Below are positions 28,873 to 39,459 of a DNA stretch of 64,000 nt, piece by piece. The stretch is from Marinobacter sp. F3R11. Its GTDB lineage: Bacteria > Pseudomonadota > Gammaproteobacteria > Pseudomonadales > Oleiphilaceae. Each line of letters starts with the position of its first letter. The first letter of the stretch is position 1. Location of the stretch: contig NZ_QOCH01000015.1 of assembly GCF_003318275.1 (NCBI RefSeq), positions 159,608 through 223,607 on the forward strand. Direction: 5' to 3'. The position numbers and the translations under genes were made by a program. The notes under the pieces were generated by a model. That model did no database searches and was not told the origin of the DNA. It was given only the letters and a program-made list of their open reading frames with translations.

Positions 28873-30681
28873 ATGGATGGAATGACCCTTAAACCAGATC
28901 TCCGTGTTCCCGAGCAGAAAACGTCAAGCCTGTCGTTCTGCGATACTACGCCCAAAGCGTTCAGGACATGGATCAGTCAACTTCCCATGGCCAATATTGG
29001 CGAGTCCTCCCGCCAGCTTTATCACGCTATCATAGAACTCAACCATTTGTTCCTGGCGCCACAGCAACGTTTTCAGTTTCTTGAACTGATTCGCAAAAAA
29101 ATTCATTTTGTTTGCGACGAACTCTCCCGTCACTATCTCGGCCATGCCGTAGCCTTACCTGAGAAACAGCGTAAAATTGCCAACCTGTCCCAGGCACTCC
29201 AACTGCATCTTGCCAGCGGCTATAAGCTTTGTATTTTAGAGGCACTGGACGACGGCGGCCTGGACAAGAACCGCAAGCTGATTACTACGGCCATTCACCG
29301 GGCCATATCCGAACTTGCTTCAACAATCCTGCGATCTCACCAGCTCTATTGCCCAAGCCCGGCACAAAGCTGGCTGGAATGCCACCGCATGTTCCGGTTT
29401 GCATACCGCAACAAGCTTGCAGGGACAGCCGTGGATGACGACACCCTGAAGCAAAGACAGGCAAGCACCGTGGCAGACAGCTATAAGCGCCTCCTGCTTC
29501 TGGGTTGCGCACGGCCAAACCAGCTCCGACAGTCTGAGTTACTCCAGGCATATGACCTGTTCGAATCCTGGACTGAGCAAACCCACTGCGGGCCCGACAC
29601 CGGCGAAGATACCCTCTTCGTCGTAAATATGGAGCGGGATAGCGCTCCGGTATACAGGAGCCTGCTTGAATCCAAGCCAGGAGATGAAAGCTTCGGATTT
29701 GATACCCGAGAACTGGCAACCACAATTTCCGAGAACCTCAACGCCAGGCTTCGTCAGCTGCCAGTTCCCGATACGCTGGTTCTACCAGGCAATGTCAACG
29801 ATACTCTGCTCACTCACCTGAGCCAGGCTCTGGGGATTCTGGCAAAACGGAATTTCAACCGTATTGCCAGTCAGGGCACGCTCGAAATATGCGTAGGGCT
29901 TACGGCAGCGCACTATTTCATTGCCGGGGAGAAATCGTTTACTGAGTTTGTCACGGGCAATGACAATGGCAATGCGGACGAAGAAAACCTTTTTATCCGT
30001 ACATCGCGCAAGCGGAGCGACGCCTGGGCCGGTGCTCCTGATGCGTCTCCGACAGATGATCATCTGCACTCTGCAGACACCCCAATCAACTTTCGTGGCA
30101 GCTTCGGGAACACACCAACGACCGCAACCGACAGAAACCGTCCCAGATCCCACATCACATTGCTGGTTAACACAAGCCCAGGTGGCTATTGCGTCTCATG
30201 GGAGTCCAATGTTCCGCCGTCGATGCAGGCCGGAGAGATACTTGGAGTGCGAGAGCAGCGGTCACACCCGTGGAGTATCGCGGTTGTTCGCTGGATCCGA
30301 CAGATCAAAAATCATGGCACTCAGGTCGGCATAGAACTTCTGGCACCCAGCGGCTCACCCTGCGGTGTCCGCCTGATCCAGAAAGTTGGCAACAGCAGTG
30401 AGTACCTGCGCGGGCTTCTGCTTCCCGAAATCAGCGTCGTTAATCAGGCCGCCACACTGATCACACCGCGACTTCCGTTTCAGGAAGGCAGTCGTATTTC
30501 CATGCTGCACAGCGGCCGTGAAGAACAGGGGCAATTACTGAAAAAGATATCGTCAACAGGCAGTATCAGCCAGTTCGAGCTGAAATTACAAAGCAACATC
30601 ACAGCTCCATCTCCTGAGGACGCCTCACTGTCCGTCGGCACCAGTGAAGACGACTTTGATTCCCTGTGGCCATCGCTCTGA
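28873..30681 (+). CDS. Conserved large cytoplasmic protein of unknown function, upstream of fimX
   Basis: A 602-residue protein without a recognisable catalytic motif. It is predicted soluble: no signal peptide or membrane helix is seen. The N-terminal two thirds are helix-rich (for example residues 40-160), followed by a polar, low-complexity stretch around residues 385-430, then a beta-rich C-terminal part (about 430-560). I recall pseudomonads having an uncharacterised gene in the same place next to fimX, which suggests a linked role in c-di-GMP/type IV pilus control; a divergent PilZ-like fold in the C-terminal part is possible but the RxxxR motif is not visible. An in-frame ATG at 28882 is an equally good start. 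A terminator follows, so it is transcribed separately from fimX. Confidence 0.75.
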   Translation: MDGMTLKPDLRVPEQKTSSLSFCDTTPKAFRTWISQLPMANIGESSRQLYHAIIELNHLFLAPQQRFQFLELIRKKIHFVCDELSRHYLGHAVALPEKQRKIANLSQALQLHLASGYKLCILEALDDGGLDKNRKLITTAIHRAISELASTILRSHQLYCPSPAQSWLECHRMFRFAYRNKLAGTAVDDDTLKQRQASTVADSYKRLLLLGCARPNQLRQSELLQAYDLFESWTEQTHCGPDTGEDTLFVVNMERDSAPVYRSLLESKPGDESFGFDTRELATTISENLNARLRQLPVPDTLVLPGNVNDTLLTHLSQALGILAKRNFNRIASQGTLEICVGLTAAHYFIAGEKSFTEFVTGNDNGNADEENLFIRTSRKRSDAWAGAPDASPTDDHLHSADTPINFRGSFGNTPTTATDRNRPRSHITLLVNTSPGGYCVSWESNVPPSMQAGEILGVREQRSHPWSIAVVRWIRQIKNHGTQVGIELLAPSGSPCGVRLIQKVGNSSEYLRGLLLPEISVVNQAATLITPRLPFQEGSRISMLHSGREEQGQLLKKISSTGSISQFELKLQSNITAPSPEDASLSVGTSEDDFDSLWPSL

Positions 30682-30685
30682 AAAT

Positions 30686-30724
30686 CCTCCGGCAACTTTG
30701 TATATTTGCCGGAGGCTTGTTATT
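30686..30724 (+). terminator. Intrinsic terminator after the 602-residue gene
   Basis: Perfect 10-bp stem CCTCCGGCAA (30686-30695) with TTGCCGGAGG (30706-30715), a 10-base loop, then CTTGTTATT as an interrupted U-tract. It lies five bases after the stop codon. Confidence 0.78.
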
Positions 30725-30870
30725 ACGCCTCAACCCCTGCATCATTCATCGGTAGTGATAGTCCGGTCTCGCAGTACCAGTTCACAGTTTCCTGCAAGAT
30801 GCTGTAGTTAAGGTAGAGTTTTTTCTGCCGGGGCCGGCTCAGCCAACCTGTATTACGAGACGCCTTAGGA

Positions 30871-32955
30871 ATGCAGAAACAGAACGCCACCGTACACCTG
30901 CTTATCCTCGACCCTTCCCAGAACGATGCCGAGTCCCTGGTAAGCCTGCTCAGAAATGCCGGCAGGGCCACCCGTGCACACCGCATTACGTCCGAAGAGG
31001 ATCTGGAAGAAGCTCTGAAGAACAGCAACTGGGACCTGCTTCTGGCTCGCGATGTCGAGCAGGAATTCTCAGCGGACAGCGCTTTGGCCATGATCCGGCG
31101 TATGGACAAGGACATTCCATGCCTGTTTCTGACCGAGGAAGAAAGCCGCGAACGAACGGTAGCCGTCATGAAAGCCGGCGGTCAGGGTACGGTTCAGTCT
31201 GGCCATAATGATCTACTGGTTCTCAAGGCCAAGCGCGAACTTGCAGCCCTTGAAGATCGCCGCCGCCGCAGAGCGCTGGAATCCCACCTGCGTGAAGCAG
31301 AGCAGCGCTGCCAGCTGCTGCTTGAAAGCTCCAAGGATGCCATCGCCTATATCAACGACGGCATGCATATCTATGCCAACCAGTCTTACCTGGAGTTTCT
31401 GGGGTACGAAGACATTGATGATCTGATGTGCGTTCCTGTGCTCGATACGCTAACAGCCGAAAGCCAGAACGACTACAAGGCGTTCATGAAGTCCTTCGCG
31501 GAGAAGGGTGAAGATGGCATGACCATCAACTGCACTGCAAAGCGCAGCGATGATCAGGAACTGAAGGTGACCATTTCAGTATCAGCTGCGACTTACGACA
31601 GCGAGGTCTGCACCCAGATCGTAATGCAGCCAGAGCACAGCGATGCGGAACTGGAAGAGAAGTTACGCGAAATCAGCAGCCAGGATCTCCTTACCGGTTT
31701 GTATAACCGACAATACCTGATGAAAGAGCTTGAACAAGCTATCGCCAACGCCGGCAAAAACAATCAGACCGGGGCCCTGGCGTACATCGCTCTCGATAAT
31801 TTTATTGCCATGAAGGGCCAGGTAGGAATTGCCGGCGCAGACTTGCTGCTTGGCGATCTCGCAACCCTGCTGAAGCAAGAGGCCGCAGATGACCTGGTAC
31901 TGGCACGCCTCAGCGATGATGCATTCTGCCTGTTGTCCATGCCTGGTGATGAGAAAACCCTGACAGCCCGGTGTGAGCAAATCCGCAAGGCAGTAGATGA
32001 GTACCTTTTCGATATCAACGGCACTACAGTTCCTTTGACCGTCAGTATCGGGATTACATCAATCACCGAAAACTCTCCAAAAGCTGAAGAGTTGATGGCC
32101 CGGGCTCATAATGCATCCTCCGACGTGCGCAAACTGGAAGGCCACGCTCAGGGCAATGGTATCTGCACCTACAACCCTGCAAATTATGAAACTCTGGATG
32201 ATGGCAGCGCCATAGATGCAATATTGAAGGCGCTGGACGAAAACCGCTTCAAGCTCCTGTTCCAGCCCATTATCAACCTGCGCGGTGAAGGTGAAGAGCA
32301 CTACGAAGCTTTCGTGCGAATGCTGGATCAGGATGAAAAAGAAGTTTCGCCTTACGACTTCCTGCCACCCATGGGTCCAAGTGATACCGCCATCAAGATC
32401 GACCGCTGGGTTATTCTGCAGTCAATCAAACAGCTATCCAGCCATCGCTCGAAAGGCAACGATACACGCATGTTCCTCAATGTGACGGCAGAAACCCTGC
32501 AGGACAAAACCTTTACATCCTGGTTAAGCGTTGCGCTGAAAGCGGCTCGCCTGCCCGGCGACGCACTGATTTTCCAGATCCGCGAAGGCGATGCCAACAA
32601 GTATATGAAGCAGGCCAAAGACTTCACCAAAACCCTGCACCAGCTTCACTGCAAAGTGTCCATAGCCCAGTTTGGCTGCGCTTTGAATCCGTTCAACACC
32701 CTGAAACACATCGATACGGATTACGTGAAAATTGACGGCTCCTTCACGGAAGAGATCCAGAAAAACGAAGAAGCCAGGGAACAGGTGAAAGAAATGGTGA
32801 AGAGCCTGCACAGTGCCGGAAAGCTGACCATTATGCCGCTGGTGGAAAATGCCGCGGTTCTTGCCACACTTTGGCAGGCAGGGGTGAACTACATTCAGGG
32901 ATATTATCTGCAGGCTCCGCTACCGGAGATGAATTACGAATTTGGCGATAACTGA
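30871..32955 (+). CDS. fimX: FimX-like c-di-GMP effector (REC-like, PAS, degenerate GGDEF, degenerate EAL)
   Basis: In P. aeruginosa FimX (691 residues) is a polar c-di-GMP receptor needed for type IV pilus assembly and twitching. This protein has 694 residues and the same order: a receiver-like domain (about 1-130) without an obvious phosphoacceptor pocket, PAS (140-260), GGDEF (270-425) and EAL (435-694). The GGDEF signature reads SDDAF (residues 348-352) and the EAL signature reads EAF (479-481), so cyclase activity is unlikely and phosphodiesterase activity doubtful; binding without turnover is inferred. It lies next to serB, as in Pseudomonas. Confidence 0.88.
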   Translation: MQKQNATVHLLILDPSQNDAESLVSLLRNAGRATRAHRITSEEDLEEALKNSNWDLLLARDVEQEFSADSALAMIRRMDKDIPCLFLTEEESRERTVAVMKAGGQGTVQSGHNDLLVLKAKRELAALEDRRRRRALESHLREAEQRCQLLLESSKDAIAYINDGMHIYANQSYLEFLGYEDIDDLMCVPVLDTLTAESQNDYKAFMKSFAEKGEDGMTINCTAKRSDDQELKVTISVSAATYDSEVCTQIVMQPEHSDAELEEKLREISSQDLLTGLYNRQYLMKELEQAIANAGKNNQTGALAYIALDNFIAMKGQVGIAGADLLLGDLATLLKQEAADDLVLARLSDDAFCLLSMPGDEKTLTARCEQIRKAVDEYLFDINGTTVPLTVSIGITSITENSPKAEELMARAHNASSDVRKLEGHAQGNGICTYNPANYETLDDGSAIDAILKALDENRFKLLFQPIINLRGEGEEHYEAFVRMLDQDEKEVSPYDFLPPMGPSDTAIKIDRWVILQSIKQLSSHRSKGNDTRMFLNVTAETLQDKTFTSWLSVALKAARLPGDALIFQIREGDANKYMKQAKDFTKTLHQLHCKVSIAQFGCALNPFNTLKHIDTDYVKIDGSFTEEIQKNEEAREQVKEMVKSLHSAGKLTIMPLVENAAVLATLWQAGVNYIQGYYLQAPLPEMNYEFGDN

Positions 32956-32975
32956 AACCCGGATGCACCCAGAGA

Positions 32976-33001
32976 GAACGCCGGTTCAAAAACCGGCGTT
33001 C
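32976..33001. terminator. Convergent hairpin between fimX and serB
   Basis: Perfect 11-bp stem GAACGCCGGTT (32976-32986) and its complement (32991-33001) with loop CAAA. One arm encodes the last codons of serB and the loop overlaps its stop. Neither side has a clear T-run, so it may protect 3' ends or terminate weakly in both directions. Confidence 0.5.
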
Positions 33002-34218
33002 TTCAAGCCCTGATTCGTTTCACTCTCACGGAAGCCGATAAGGTACAGGATAGCGTCCAGCCCGAGAGTCGAAATAGCGTGACGGGCGGATTCCTTGACC
33101 AGCGGTTTGGCCCTGAAGGCAACACCAAGCCCCGCCTGGCTAAGCATAGGCAGATCATTGGCTCCATCGCCTACCGCAATGACCTGTTCCCGGGAAATAT
33201 GTTCTTTACCGGCTATTTCCAGTAACAGCTCAGCCTTACGCTTGCCGTCCACGATCTGGCCGGAAACCTCACCGGTCACTTTGCCATCGCGAATCTCCAG
33301 CTCGTTAGCGTACACGTAATCAATGCCCAGCTTGTTCTGAAGGTGTCGGGCAAAGTAGGTGAAGCCACCAGAAAGAATCGCTGTACGGTACCCGAGCGCC
33401 TGCAGGCTCAGAATCAGATGCTCCGCTCCTTCAGTCATCTTCAGTCGTGCTGCAACCCGCTCCAGCACGGATTCATCCAGACCCTTGAGCAGAGCAAGGC
33501 GCTCAGCAAAGCTCTGGCTGAAGTCCAGCTCCCCTTGCATCGCACGCTCAGTAATCTCCGCAACCTGCTCACCAACTCCGGCCTCCCGGGCAAGCTCGTC
33601 AATAACTTCAGCTTCAATGAGAGTCGAGTCCATATCAAACACTACCAGCCGACGGTTGCGCCGGAAGATAGAATCTTCCTGGAACGCAATATCTACATTC
33701 ATCTCACCCGCAATGTGCAGAAAATCAGCTCTCAACTGCCCCAGGTCAGAAGGTGTACCGCGGACTGAAAACTCTACACAGGCGATTCCGTTACTGGTCG
33801 GGTTGAGCGAAGGCCTTGCCGACAGTCTGGTGATATTGTCAATGTTGAGACCATGACGGGCTGTGATTGCAGAAACCCGGGCAATCTGTTCTGCCTTGAT
33901 ATCGCGGGAAAGCAAAGTGACGATGTAACAGGCTCTGTTACGCCCTTCGGCCCAGGTCTGGTATTCCTCTATGGTAATCGGGGCGAATCTTACCTGAAGA
34001 TCCAGCGAGTGCAGGCGGAACAGCAGATCACGGATGACTGGAGAAGATTTCGACTCATCCGGGATTTCAATGAGAATCCCCCAGGTAAGATGGTCATGAA
34101 TAACCGCCTGACCTATATCGAGAATCCGTACATCGTACTGTCCCATGATGCCGGTAATTTCCGACGTGAGTCCGGGTTTATCGCGTCCGGATACGTTGAT
34201 CAGAACAAGTTCACTCAC
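32986..34218 (-). CDS. serB: Phosphoserine phosphatase (two ACT domains)
   Basis: Last step of serine biosynthesis; HAD-family hydrolase of 410 residues. The N-terminal half contains two ACT-like regulatory domains ([21 protein letters not shown], then [10 protein letters not shown] onward), as in Pseudomonas/Mycobacterium SerB. The HAD domain has motif [19 protein letters not shown], motif II SGG and motif [15 protein letters not shown]. The start is GTG 34218, which lies inside the last codons of parC (8-base overlap), pointing to translational coupling; the longer frame to 34275 is just parC read in another frame. Confidence 0.94.
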   Translation of the reverse strand: MSELVLINVSGRDKPGLTSEITGIMGQYDVRILDIGQAVIHDHLTWGILIEIPDESKSSPVIRDLLFRLHSLDLQVRFAPITIEEYQTWAEGRNRACYIVTLLSRDIKAEQIARVSAITARHGLNIDNITRLSARPSLNPTSNGIACVEFSVRGTPSDLGQLRADFLHIAGEMNVDIAFQEDSIFRRNRRLVVFDMDSTLIEAEVIDELAREAGVGEQVAEITERAMQGELDFSQSFAERLALLKGLDESVLERVAARLKMTEGAEHLILSLQALGYRTAILSGGFTYFARHLQNKLGIDYVYANELEIRDGKVTGEVSGQIVDGKRKAELLLEIAGKEHISREQVIAVGDGANDLPMLSQAGLGVAFRAKPLVKESARHAISTLGLDAILYLIGFRESETNQGLKNAGF

Positions 34219-36505
34219 TGTCGGAACTCTCCTCTTCCTTCGCCCTGGCCGCAGAAGGAATAACATCAATAGCATCTACCCGCTGCAGACCTCGGGGCAG
34301 CTTGTGCCCCCTTCTGCCACGCTCACCCAGATAATGCTCAAGATCGCTGAACTGCAGCCCCATCTTGCGCTTGCCTGCACGAACCTCTAGCTGATCATCC
34401 TCTGCAAATACTGCTACTGCCACCACATACTCTTCACGGTTCTGGACCCGGGCTGAGGGAATACTGATAATCTTGTTGCCCTTGCCCTTACTCAGCTCCG
34501 GCAGTTCGCTAAGCGGGAAAACAAGCATTCTCCCTTCATTGGATATCGCCCCCAGATACAGGGTTTTGTCCGTAACAGGAATCACCACCGGCGGCATGAT
34601 CTTCGCTCCTTTCGGAACACTGACCACAGCCTTTCCGTTTCTGTTTTTGCTGATCATGTCAGTCAGCGAAGTCACGAATCCGTATCCGCCATCCGTCACC
34701 AGCAGTGCTTTGCGTGCGGGATCGCCCATCAGCAGACCAGCAAAAGTTGCCCCCGGAGGAGGATTGATCCTACCGGTTAAAGGATCACCCTGGCCTCTGG
34801 CTGAAGGCAGGCTGTGGGCCATAAGTGAATAGGCCCGGCCGGTAGAGTCCAGAAAGATCGCCTGTTGGTTATTGCGCCCCTTGGCTGCCAGTGCAAAGCT
34901 GTCTCCTGCCTTGTAGCTCAGTCCATCCGGGTCAATATCATGGCCCTTGGCCGCACGCACCCAGCCTTTATCAGACAGAATCACAGTGACCGGGTCATTT
35001 GAAACCAGGTCGTTCTCACTGAAAGCCCGCGCCTCTTCCCGCTCAACAATCGGGGAACGACGATCATCGCCGTAGGTTTCTGCGTCAGCCTGCAATTCAC
35101 TTTTGATCAATTCCCGCAAACGATCTTCAGATCCGAGAATCGCCTGAAGCTCGTCCCGCTCTGCGGCAAGCTCATCCTGTTCACCGCGGATTTTCATTTC
35201 CTCAAGCTTGGCCAGGTGCCGCAACTTCAACTCAAGGATGGATTCAGCCTGATCTGCAGACAATCCGAACCGCTCCATAAAGATCGCCTTGGGCTTATCT
35301 TCGGTGCGGATAATATGGATAACTTCGTCAATATTCAGATAGGCAATCAACAGGCCTTCGAGAATGTGCAGGCGCGCCAGCACCTTATCCAGCCTGTACT
35401 GCAAACGGCGAATGACGGTGGAGCGCCTGAACGCCAGCCATTCTGTCAGCATCTGACGCAGCCCTTTAACGCCCGGACGGCCATCGTTACCGATGACGTT
35501 GATGTTCACCCTGTATGTTTTTTCAAGATCAGTGCTGGCAAACAGGTGGGCCATCAGGCCGTCGAGATCGACCCGGTTGGAGCGGGGCACAATGACCAGG
35601 CGAGTCGGATTTTCATGATCAGACTCATCACGAAGGTCAGCCACCATAGGCAGCTTTTTAGACTGCATCTGTTGCGCAATCTGCTCCAGTACACGATTAC
35701 CAGAGGCCTGGTGAGGCAGATCTGTTACCACAATCTCGCCTGCTTCCCGTACCCAGCGGGCACGCATACGCAGCGAGCCCCGGCCGGTTTCATACATCTG
35801 ACGAAGATCTTTCCGGGGTGTGATAATTTCCGCGCTGGTCGGAAAATCCGGCCCTTTTACATGTTCACATAACTGATCTACGGTTGCGTCCGGGTCGTCC
35901 AGCAGCCGCATACAGGCGGCAGTCACTTCTCTGACGTTATGGGGCGGGATATCCGTTGCCATGCCCACAGCTATGCCCGTGGTACCGTTGAGCAACACAT
36001 GGGGCAACCTTGCCGGCAGCACGGACGGCTCGTCCATGGTACCGTCAAAGTTGGGCGTCCAGTCCACAGTACCCTGACCAAGTTCCGACAGCAGCACGTC
36101 AGCAAAACGGGCCAACCTTGATTCCGTATACCGCATGGCCGCAAAGGATTTGGGATCGTCCGGCGCACCCCAGTTACCCTGGCCGTCTACCAGCGGATAA
36201 CGATAGGAAAATGGCTGCGCCATCAGCACCATGGCTTCGTAGCAGGCACTGTCCCCATGAGGGTGGAACTTACCGAGAACATCACCCACCGTACGGGCAG
36301 ACTTCTTGTATTTGGACGTGGACTTGAGTCCCAACTCTGACATGGCGTAGATAATTCGCCGCTGAACCGGCTTCAGTCCGTCGCCGACATTGGGAAGTGC
36401 GCGGTCAAGAATGACGTACATGGAGTAGTCGAGATAGGCTTTTTCCGTGTAGTCCCTGAGTGATACCCGCTCAAAGCCTTCATCCGTTGTCTGAAACTCT
36501 GGCAT
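34211..36505 (-). CDS. parC: DNA topoisomerase IV subunit A
   Basis: Type IIA topoisomerase subunit that decatenates daughter chromosomes; 764 residues from ATG 36505. The catalytic tyrosine is Tyr126 in AAMRYTESR. The quinolone-resistance region is wild-type in form: [11 protein letters not shown] places Ser86 and Glu90 at the positions of E. coli Ser80 and Glu84. The C-terminal domain shows the repeated beta-pinwheel blades. Twenty-one in-frame codons upstream of 36505 are not conserved. serB overlaps its 3' end; parE is about 7 kb away rather than adjacent. Confidence 0.97.
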   Translation of the reverse strand: MPEFQTTDEGFERVSLRDYTEKAYLDYSMYVILDRALPNVGDGLKPVQRRIIYAMSELGLKSTSKYKKSARTVGDVLGKFHPHGDSACYEAMVLMAQPFSYRYPLVDGQGNWGAPDDPKSFAAMRYTESRLARFADVLLSELGQGTVDWTPNFDGTMDEPSVLPARLPHVLLNGTTGIAVGMATDIPPHNVREVTAACMRLLDDPDATVDQLCEHVKGPDFPTSAEIITPRKDLRQMYETGRGSLRMRARWVREAGEIVVTDLPHQASGNRVLEQIAQQMQSKKLPMVADLRDESDHENPTRLVIVPRSNRVDLDGLMAHLFASTDLEKTYRVNINVIGNDGRPGVKGLRQMLTEWLAFRRSTVIRRLQYRLDKVLARLHILEGLLIAYLNIDEVIHIIRTEDKPKAIFMERFGLSADQAESILELKLRHLAKLEEMKIRGEQDELAAERDELQAILGSEDRLRELIKSELQADAETYGDDRRSPIVEREEARAFSENDLVSNDPVTVILSDKGWVRAAKGHDIDPDGLSYKAGDSFALAAKGRNNQQAIFLDSTGRAYSLMAHSLPSARGQGDPLTGRINPPPGATFAGLLMGDPARKALLVTDGGYGFVTSLTDMISKNRNGKAVVSVPKGAKIMPPVVIPVTDKTLYLGAISNEGRMLVFPLSELPELSKGKGNKIISIPSARVQNREEYVVAVAVFAEDDQLEVRAGKRKMGLQFSDLEHYLGERGRRGHKLPRGLQRVDAIDVIPSAARAKEEESSDSE

Positions 36506-36784
36506 GGATGCCTCTTTTTTGCCTGTATTACCTGATTTTGAAGGAGTTCGTGATGCTAACCTGTGCACCCCGAATAATCACCGAACTTATGAAGTGACAC
36601 ATTATATGGAGCACCGGGCGGATACACCAACAACCTGCGGATTTATTGGCAAAAACTGTTCATAGAAAGCTGTATCCTGCAATTCCAATAGCGGAATTCC
36701 CGCATGGAGAGTCTGTAAGCTGAGCCGTATGCTCGTTTCAGTGATGAATAGAAGACCGTTTTCCCTCCAAACAAGCGGAACACT

Positions 36785-37048
36785 ATGAAACCTAATCTCA
36801 AAGCCTGCGGGCAAGCCATGGCTACAGCAATGGTGAATGCAGCTCTGGCCGTGGCACTGATGCTTCTGGTTGAATTTGCAATCAGTGGCACGTTTCAGGT
36901 TCCTGCAGCCTATCTTGTGGCAGGTTTACTGATATGGCTGGTTATTTTCGCCGCTCAGTTCTGGCGCCAACGGCATCTTTGCCGTGCCTGCGAAACCCAC
37001 CAGGATGCCACCAACACAGCACACCAAAACCTGCACACTGACGTCTGA
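36785..37048 (+). CDS. Small two-helix membrane protein, unknown function
   Basis: An 87-residue ORF with two hydrophobic segments, about residues 14-34 (ATAMVNAALAVALMLLVEFA) and 42-60 (AYLVAGLLIWLVIFAAQFW), followed by a basic, Cys-containing tail (RQRHLCRACETH) that could bind metal. Coding is supported by ATG with CCAAACAAGCGGA upstream and by amino-acid bias. No family recognised. It is followed after about 100 bases by the chemoreceptor gene. Confidence 0.55.
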   Translation: MKPNLKACGQAMATAMVNAALAVALMLLVEFAISGTFQVPAAYLVAGLLIWLVIFAAQFWRQRHLCRACETHQDATNTAHQNLHTDV

Positions 37049-37149
37049 ACGTCATGGTGGGATAAACACCACCACAATAAATTCCTTAAAACCTGCTCTA
37101 TCCTGCTATGCTTTTAAAAAAAACAAGCAGACACGGACACGAGCATACT

Positions 37150-38787
37150 ATGACAATTGGCAAACGCTTCGGACTTCGATCCAAAATCGCACTCCCCTTC
37201 GCCATCACCTCTATTGCCCTGGTTTTTATTGGATTATTCAGCGTTAACACTACCCGCAATCTGGTTTCAGGCACGGAAGATATAGCTGACACCTACCTGA
37301 CCTCGGTCAGCCTTATCCTGAACGGCGACCGGGATCTCTATCAGGCGCTCGTCGCCCAGACATCCTATGTGGAAGCCAGCGCAAAGAATAAAGATGCTTC
37401 CAGCTTTCTTTCAGAATTCAGGGAGAACGCCGGCCAGGCAAGAGAACGCTTCGAGACAACGGTAAAACAGCTAGAAGGCACCGGCGTTTCAGCGGTAGCG
37501 CAAGGATTTGATGCTGCCTTCGAAAACTGGCACAAATCTGCCATGCAAGTAATCAGTCTGGCGGACAGGAATTTACCGGAACAGGCACGGGAACTGGCAA
37601 CGACTGAAACATCCCCCCGTTTTGACTCTCTGCGTAACTACTTTGATGAGGTCGGCGCTCATGTAGACCAAAGAGCGCAAGCGCGCACTTTGGCCCTGGC
37701 CTCTGAAGGACAAAGCAGCTCCGTAACAATTCTGGTCATCACAGCGGTTGCCATTCTCGGCAGCATAGCGCTTTTTGTCATATTCCTGAGGATGATCATC
37801 CAATCCATTTCAACCCTCAAAGAGCAGCTGGACAACATTGCACAGGGTGAAGGGGATCTGACCCAGCGCGTTCCGGTTGAACTGGATGACGATCTGGGCG
37901 CTCTTGCCGGAAGCTTCAACCAGGTTCTTGGAAACCTGCAGTCAATGGTCGCGTCAATCCAGCAACTGACCATAGAGCTGGGCAAAGGTGCAAACAGTCT
38001 CCGCCAGGCTTCCAATGACAATAACGAGGGCATAAGCCGGCAAACCGACGCTATCTCGATGGTAGCAACTGCTATCAATGAAATGCAGAGCGCTATAGAA
38101 GAGGTAGCCGGAAATGCATCTCAAGCGGCAGATGTCACAAGAGAAGCCGAGCACAAAGGTAGCAACAGCGCGAAAATAATCCGCGAATCTTCAGAACAGG
38201 TGCACCGCCTCTCAGCCCAGATTACGAAAGCAGTGGAAGTTATCCGCAAGCTCTCCGACGACTCCGACAACATCACATCGGTTCTGGATGTTATCCGTGG
38301 CGTTGCAGAACAAACCAATCTACTCGCTCTGAACGCGGCTATAGAGGCAGCCCGGGCCGGAGATCAGGGTCGGGGGTTTGCCGTAGTCGCAGATGAAGTC
38401 CGAACACTGGCCCAACGTACACAGCAGTCTACGGAAGATATTCAGGCCATGATTGAAACACTGCAGACGGGTGTTTCAGATATTGTTTCAGTTATGGAAA
38501 CCGGAAGCCAGGAAGCGTCTGAAACAGTGAAGCTGTCAACAGAAGCCGAACAGGAACTGAACGCCCTTCTTGAGGCCATGACCCGGATTGCTGACATGAA
38601 CATCAGCGTTGCTTCCGCCACGGAGGAACAGACTCAGGTTGTTGACGAAATAAACCGCAGCATCACAGAAATCAATGACCTTGCAGCTGAAAGCGCCTCC
38701 AGGTCGGAACAAATTGACGGTATCAGCCAATCCCTGGATGGCTATGCACGAGAACTTGAGAACCAGACAGGCAGATTCCGGGTTTAA
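37150..38787 (+). CDS. Methyl-accepting chemotaxis protein
   Basis: Transmembrane chemoreceptor of 545 residues from ATG 37150 ([17 protein letters not shown]). TM1 is about residues 12-32, a periplasmic four-helix-type ligand domain runs to about 190, TM2 is near 192-214 ([21 protein letters not shown]), HAMP to about 268, and the rest is the cytoplasmic signalling coiled coil. The hairpin tip [20 protein letters not shown] is intact, so CheA/CheW coupling is expected. The ligand is unknown. No CheR/CheB tethering pentapeptide is present at the C-terminus. An alternative start at 37108 adds a basic stretch that would disturb the N-terminal helix. Confidence 0.93.
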   Translation: MTIGKRFGLRSKIALPFAITSIALVFIGLFSVNTTRNLVSGTEDIADTYLTSVSLILNGDRDLYQALVAQTSYVEASAKNKDASSFLSEFRENAGQARERFETTVKQLEGTGVSAVAQGFDAAFENWHKSAMQVISLADRNLPEQARELATTETSPRFDSLRNYFDEVGAHVDQRAQARTLALASEGQSSSVTILVITAVAILGSIALFVIFLRMIIQSISTLKEQLDNIAQGEGDLTQRVPVELDDDLGALAGSFNQVLGNLQSMVASIQQLTIELGKGANSLRQASNDNNEGISRQTDAISMVATAINEMQSAIEEVAGNASQAADVTREAEHKGSNSAKIIRESSEQVHRLSAQITKAVEVIRKLSDDSDNITSVLDVIRGVAEQTNLLALNAAIEAARAGDQGRGFAVVADEVRTLAQRTQQSTEDIQAMIETLQTGVSDIVSVMETGSQEASETVKLSTEAEQELNALLEAMTRIADMNISVASATEEQTQVVDEINRSITEINDLAAESASRSEQIDGISQSLDGYARELENQTGRFRV

Positions 38788-38804
38788 CCCCGGAATCTGT
38801 TTTG
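38773..38804 (+). terminator. Intrinsic terminator overlapping the chemoreceptor stop codon
   Basis: Ten-bp perfect stem AGATTCCGGG (38773-38782) and its complement (38789-38798), loop TTTAAC containing the stop codon, then GTTTTGG. The terminator is therefore written into the last codons of the gene. Confidence 0.72.
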
Positions 38805-38819
38805 GCAGGAGAACCGGAT

Positions 38820-39404
38820 TTACTGACGGATGCCCTCAACCGAAATAATGATCTCTACAGTCTCGGATGCTTTCCCCAGGTTCGTGGGAATGCCAAAGTC
38901 TTCAAGGCGTAGCTCAGTCTCGGCTTCAAAGCCCATGCGGTACCCGCCCCAGGGATCATTGCCGTAGCCAAGCATTTCAACGTCCAGAGTAACCTCACGG
39001 GTGACACCGCGAAGAGTGAGGTCACCTACAATATCCGCCTCTCCGTCATCATCAACAACCACACGTTTGCTCTTGAAGCTCGCTTCCGGGTATTCATCCA
39101 CATACAGGAAGTCTTCGCCACGCAAGTGTTTGTCCCGCTCAGCGTGATTCGAATCCACACTGGAGGTATCAATCGTTACACTTACCGAGCTGTTTTCAGG
39201 GTTATCAGCATCATAGGAAAACTGACCATCAAAATCGTTGAAACGGCCATAAAGCCAGCTGTAGCCCAGATGGGAAATCTTGAACGTAATAAACTGGTGC
39301 GCACCTTTGCTGTCAAACGCGTAGGTCCCTGAGTGTTCATCAGCCTGTGCAGCACCACCTACCAATGCCATGGACACAGCAGATGCAAGTAACAGCTTCT
39401 TCAT
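38820..39404 (-). CDS. YceI-family periplasmic lipocalin-like protein
   Basis: A 194-residue protein with a signal peptide (MKKLLLASAVSMALVGGAAQA) and a YceI beta-barrel that in this family binds isoprenoid lipids such as ubiquinone-8 in the periplasm. It shows family features such as FDSKGAHQFITFKISHLGYSWLYGRF and DLTLRGVTREVTLDVE. It lies 55 bases downstream of a cytochrome b561 gene, a pairing known for E. coli yceI-yceJ. Co-expression with the cytochrome suggests a role in quinone handling. Confidence 0.93.
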   Translation of the reverse strand: MKKLLLASAVSMALVGGAAQADEHSGTYAFDSKGAHQFITFKISHLGYSWLYGRFNDFDGQFSYDADNPENSSVSVTIDTSSVDSNHAERDKHLRGEDFLYVDEYPEASFKSKRVVVDDDGEADIVGDLTLRGVTREVTLDVEMLGYGNDPWGGYRMGFEAETELRLEDFGIPTNLGKASETVEIIISVEGIRQ

Positions 39405-39459
39405 AAGACTCTCCTTTTATCAAACAAAAACACGCCAAATCAGAGCAGGATTACACAAA

